Origin: Pontibacter sp. FD36
Lineage (GTDB): Bacteria > Bacteroidota > Bacteroidia > Cytophagales > Hymenobacteraceae
Reading direction: 5' to 3'
Length of the DNA stretch: 64,000 bases
Assembly: GCF_015686655.1 (NCBI RefSeq)
Contig: NZ_JADPMP010000004.1
Span: 295,484-359,483, forward strand
Of this stretch, positions 61,701 through 64,000 are shown piece after piece. Each line of letters starts with the position of its first letter. The stretch's first letter is position 1. The notes beneath the pieces are model-generated. The model was not told the origin of the DNA, made no database searches, and saw only the letters and a list, made by a program, of their open reading frames with translations. The translations under genes and the position numbers were made by a program.

Positions 61701-63710
61701 TTAGAGGAATCTGATTAGAGCTATTTCTGCCATCAAGAAAATCAGACACAATAATAGGCAATATTTCCAAAGGGTGACGCCAAAAAATCGTTTTTCGAAT
61801 TCGCTCCTCACAGAGAAGGTATCGCTATAGTCGTAAACATGCACATGCTGCTGTCCTTCGGGCAGGAAACTCCGCAGTTCTGCAGGACTATACTGATCCA
61901 GCACAGACTCCTGTTTATCAAAATTGAAAGCGAAGCTACTCACTACCTCTCCCTGATGTTGCAGTTCGTAAAAGCCAGCTTCATCAAGATCAGGTGGCAC
62001 GTTAAATACTAAGCGTCCTCCTCTGACCTGCTGCTCCGGTATAAAAACAGTACTGTCTTTCACCAATTTAAAAATGCTCTCACCTCCTACCTGCTTTTGA
62101 ATAGGAACTGTGATTGCCATATTCTGCAAACGATAGGCAATCTGCTGCTCCTGCTTATAACTGCTGATCGCCAAACGGTACATCACCGGCACAAAGAGCG
62201 CGTGATTGACTAGTTCATTCTGCTCGGGCTGCAAGGGAGCTGCCATCAGGTATACCTTCCCCTGTCCTCTATCGAAACGTGATAGATAAGGTGCCCCACC
62301 TCTGTATTTCAGAATATCTTCAGAGGAACGTGACCATGCCAGCTTTCTGACAGAAGCAGGCATCTGCATTTTGGGATCGTAGTCTGCAAAGATGGTTTTA
62401 AAGAAAGGATTATCACGGTCCGGAATACCTAGCGAAGTCTTTGTGCTGCTGCCTGCATTCAAACTGGCAGGTATAGAGAGCGATTGCATCAACGCGGCAT
62501 AGGAGCTACTACGCTCAGTCGATGGAGGAATAACTGCTAGGGTCCCGCCGGACTTAACATAGGTATCAAGTGTAGAAACAAGGGCAGCTGGTATTTCATC
62601 TATCCCTTGTAGTATGATAATGTCAGAGCTGTTGAGACGAGCATAATCAATATTATTGGGGGAGAAGCGCTGGATTTGGAACAATGGCTCGTTCCGGTAC
62701 AAGCGCTGCAGAGGGCTTGCTTCATTCCCACTGATCTCTGTAATTGATAATCGGCCGGAAGGCTGGAGAACGAAGTAGTAAAGGTTATCAAACTCAACCG
62801 GATAGTCCTCTACTTCTACCCAGGCACGCTTACTTCCCTCGCCTCTTATTGTGAAGTTAATCGCTGTTTCCGTAATCTGCTTTGGTGGCAGGTCTATGCT
62901 TAAAGTAGCAAGCTGCACATTGTCAATCACTAACTTGACAGGACAATCAGGAATGGCCTTTTCCCCTGCATTGTAAAGCCTTACATATAATGTACCCTCT
63001 GTACCAGGTCGAACAAACTCATCAGCCAGGTATACTGAATCTACAAATACATTGGAAGTACCTGCCGCTTTGAGTGGTACAAGATGATAAACCCGATTAC
63101 TGTCAACACGACTCAGCAAAGAGGGTTCGAAGTATGACTTCTGGAAATCAGAGAATAAAAACACATGCTCAGCAGCTACCTGGCTGGCACTCATCACCTG
63201 TTGACTCACAAAAGGCCTGGTAGAATGGGATAACTGATCGAGCTCATTAACAGCATCATTAGTCCCCACTATTGCTGCTCTGTTATAATTTGAATTAGTA
63301 TTGATGCTGATAGCTGTTGTAGAGGGGAAAATATCCAAAACCTTTTTGGCTTGATCAGCAGCTACAGTCAGCAGTGTCAGATCATCTTCTACATGAAAGT
63401 TCTGCATACTCAATGAATTATCCAGCGCAATCGTTACCTGAGAAGAGTCGACAGGACGCACCGTTTCTGAGGCAGGCAAAAAAGGTTGTGCGAATGCTAA
63501 TACCAGAAAGGTAATGAACAGAATGCGGGCTGCTAGAATGAGTAATTCCTTCAGATTACGCTGACTTGCCGTAAGATCTTTGGAAACCTGGATAAACTTA
63601 ACATTACTGAATTCTACCCGCTTTGCCCGCCGTAGCTGAATGAGGTGTAACACAATCGGAATAGCGATCGCTGCAAGCGCCCATAAGAAAGAAGGATAGA
63701 GGAATGCCAT
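61701..63710 (-). CDS. BatA-type protein with N-terminal double TM and VWA-like domain
   Basis: A 669-residue membrane protein. The N-terminus (FLYPSFLWALAAIAIPIVLHLI then QLRRAKRVEFSNVKFIQ) matches the BatA double-TM family. A VWA-like MIDAS appears in VTIALDNSLSMQ, and a long extracytoplasmic beta-rich region ends in a C-terminal TM helix (LLLCLIFLMAEIALIRFL). Related genes form the aerotolerance (Bat) operons; only this one is present here. Function is not established. Confidence 0.82.
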   Translation of the reverse strand: MAFLYPSFLWALAAIAIPIVLHLIQLRRAKRVEFSNVKFIQVSKDLTASQRNLKELLILAARILFITFLVLAFAQPFLPASETVRPVDSSQVTIALDNSLSMQNFHVEDDLTLLTVAADQAKKVLDIFPSTTAISINTNSNYNRAAIVGTNDAVNELDQLSHSTRPFVSQQVMSASQVAAEHVFLFSDFQKSYFEPSLLSRVDSNRVYHLVPLKAAGTSNVFVDSVYLADEFVRPGTEGTLYVRLYNAGEKAIPDCPVKLVIDNVQLATLSIDLPPKQITETAINFTIRGEGSKRAWVEVEDYPVEFDNLYYFVLQPSGRLSITEISGNEASPLQRLYRNEPLFQIQRFSPNNIDYARLNSSDIIILQGIDEIPAALVSTLDTYVKSGGTLAVIPPSTERSSSYAALMQSLSIPASLNAGSSTKTSLGIPDRDNPFFKTIFADYDPKMQMPASVRKLAWSRSSEDILKYRGGAPYLSRFDRGQGKVYLMAAPLQPEQNELVNHALFVPVMYRLAISSYKQEQQIAYRLQNMAITVPIQKQVGGESIFKLVKDSTVFIPEQQVRGGRLVFNVPPDLDEAGFYELQHQGEVVSSFAFNFDKQESVLDQYSPAELRSFLPEGQQHVHVYDYSDTFSVRSEFEKRFFGVTLWKYCLLLCLIFLMAEIALIRFL

Positions 63711-63867
63711 GTCAACAAGTTAGAGAGGATGTTTGAAATATACAATGCACCAGCTGAACATTACCATACGCTTTCTGACATAATCTGATACTATGAAAGG
63801 AAAGATAATAGGATTTTTCCTCTAGTCAAGCTTACGCTCCCCCTTTCATGTGAGTGCTTCAAACGGG

Positions 63868-63904
63868 GACAGCCCCTGGCTCTTTTCAGAATCAGGGGCT
63901 GTCT
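63868..63904. terminator. Hairpin beside the rRNA operon end
   Basis: An 11-bp perfect stem (gacagcccctg / caggggctgtc) with a 14-nt loop lies just left of the 5S gene. The T-rich side is on the plus strand; on the minus strand it could still end the rRNA transcript. Confidence 0.5.
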
Positions 63905-63911
63905 TTTGTTG

Positions 63912-64000
63912 GGGTTGGCGGCCACCTACTCTCCCGGGTGTGACCCCAGTACCATCGGCGCAGCCGGGCTTAACTTCTCTGTTCGGGATGGGAAGAGGTG
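63912..64000 (-). rRNA. rrf: 5S ribosomal RNA, 3' portion (runs off right edge)
   Basis: Read on the minus strand, cacctcttcccatcccgaac and gaagttaagcccgg are the conserved internal 5S segments, then gccgatggtactggggt and the 3' arm ggccgccaac. The 5' part lies outside the window. 23S and 16S would lie further right, since 5S closes rRNA operons. The intergenic stretch to the BatA gene (63711-63867) holds no gene that I can support. Confidence 0.9.

Noticed and set aside
1..64000. CRISPR arrays, tRNA genes, prophage or insertion-sequence ends
   Set aside because: No direct-repeat series with spacers, no cloverleaf segment and no transposase or terminal-repeat pair was seen.

Overview
The window looks like a chromosomal segment of a Bacteroidota bacterium, most likely order Cytophagales, family Hymenobacteraceae (Pontibacter-like). 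Family names come from the gene content: GLPGLI-family protein, DUF4249 lipoprotein, STN-type TonB receptor, BatA-type double-TM/VWA protein, DUF4199 proteins, MenA, NuoHIJK, and a fused DAHP synthase/chorismate mutase. Shine-Dalgarno sites are mostly absent. Several promoters match the Bacteroidota consensus TTTG-N(17-23)-TAnnTTTG. The genus is inference; no ribosomal or marker gene is complete enough here to prove it.

Layout. 1-3.7 kb is AT-rich and atypical: the start of a secreted protein on the minus strand, then GT2, STELLO/DUF288 and a polytopic membrane protein, probably surface polysaccharide genes. 3.8-6.5 kb carries nuoHIJK without nuoG before it or nuoL after it. 6.7-10.3 kb holds map, a YgiC/YgiB-like pair and murI. 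10.6-13.6 kb holds an RDD protein, a SPW-repeat protein and a Uup-type ABC-F ATPase. 13.7-16 kb holds a secreted CotH/HipA-like protein and a phosphodiesterase-type lipoprotein. 16-17.2 kb is phenylalanine hydroxylase behind a tyrosine-rich leader peptide and a terminator. 17.2-19.4 kb has an unknown protein, a CaiB/BaiF CoA-transferase and a 27-residue ORF. 19.8-24.3 kb has a DEAD-box helicase and an outer-membrane protein. 24.4-28.2 kb has a lipoprotein, a LmbE-type deacetylase, nicotinamidase, menA and an exported glutathione peroxidase. 28.4-32.8 kb is an arginine block (argS, arginase, divergent arginine decarboxylase). 33-40.9 kb holds small membrane and acyltransferase genes, a GmhB-like phosphatase, protoporphyrinogen oxidase, a Dpm1-type glycosyltransferase, TerC and the aromatic-pathway entry enzyme behind its own attenuator. 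41-47.8 kb has an outer-membrane receptor with a GLPGLI partner, a BASS-type transporter and an AsmA-like/GT51 fusion. 48.2-49.5 kb is purB. 49.6-56.8 kb is a four-gene outer-membrane operon. 57.2-63.7 kb runs BatA, a catalytically degenerate dihydroorotase, two DUF4199 proteins and two glycosyltransferases. The window closes inside a 5S rRNA whose operon lies off the right edge.

Two genes at the entry and exit of aromatic amino-acid metabolism each have an apparent ribosome-mediated attenuator. The phenylalanine hydroxylase leader has eight Tyr codons, seven of them clustered, before a GNRA-looped terminator. The DAHP synthase/chorismate mutase leader has a well-formed antiterminator/terminator pair. 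A second genome-scale signal is strong over-representation of the hexamer GGTATA/TATACC (often CAGGTATA/TATACCTG) in coding and non-coding DNA, sparse only in the AT-rich left end. No CRISPR array, tRNA, intact insertion sequence or prophage was seen.
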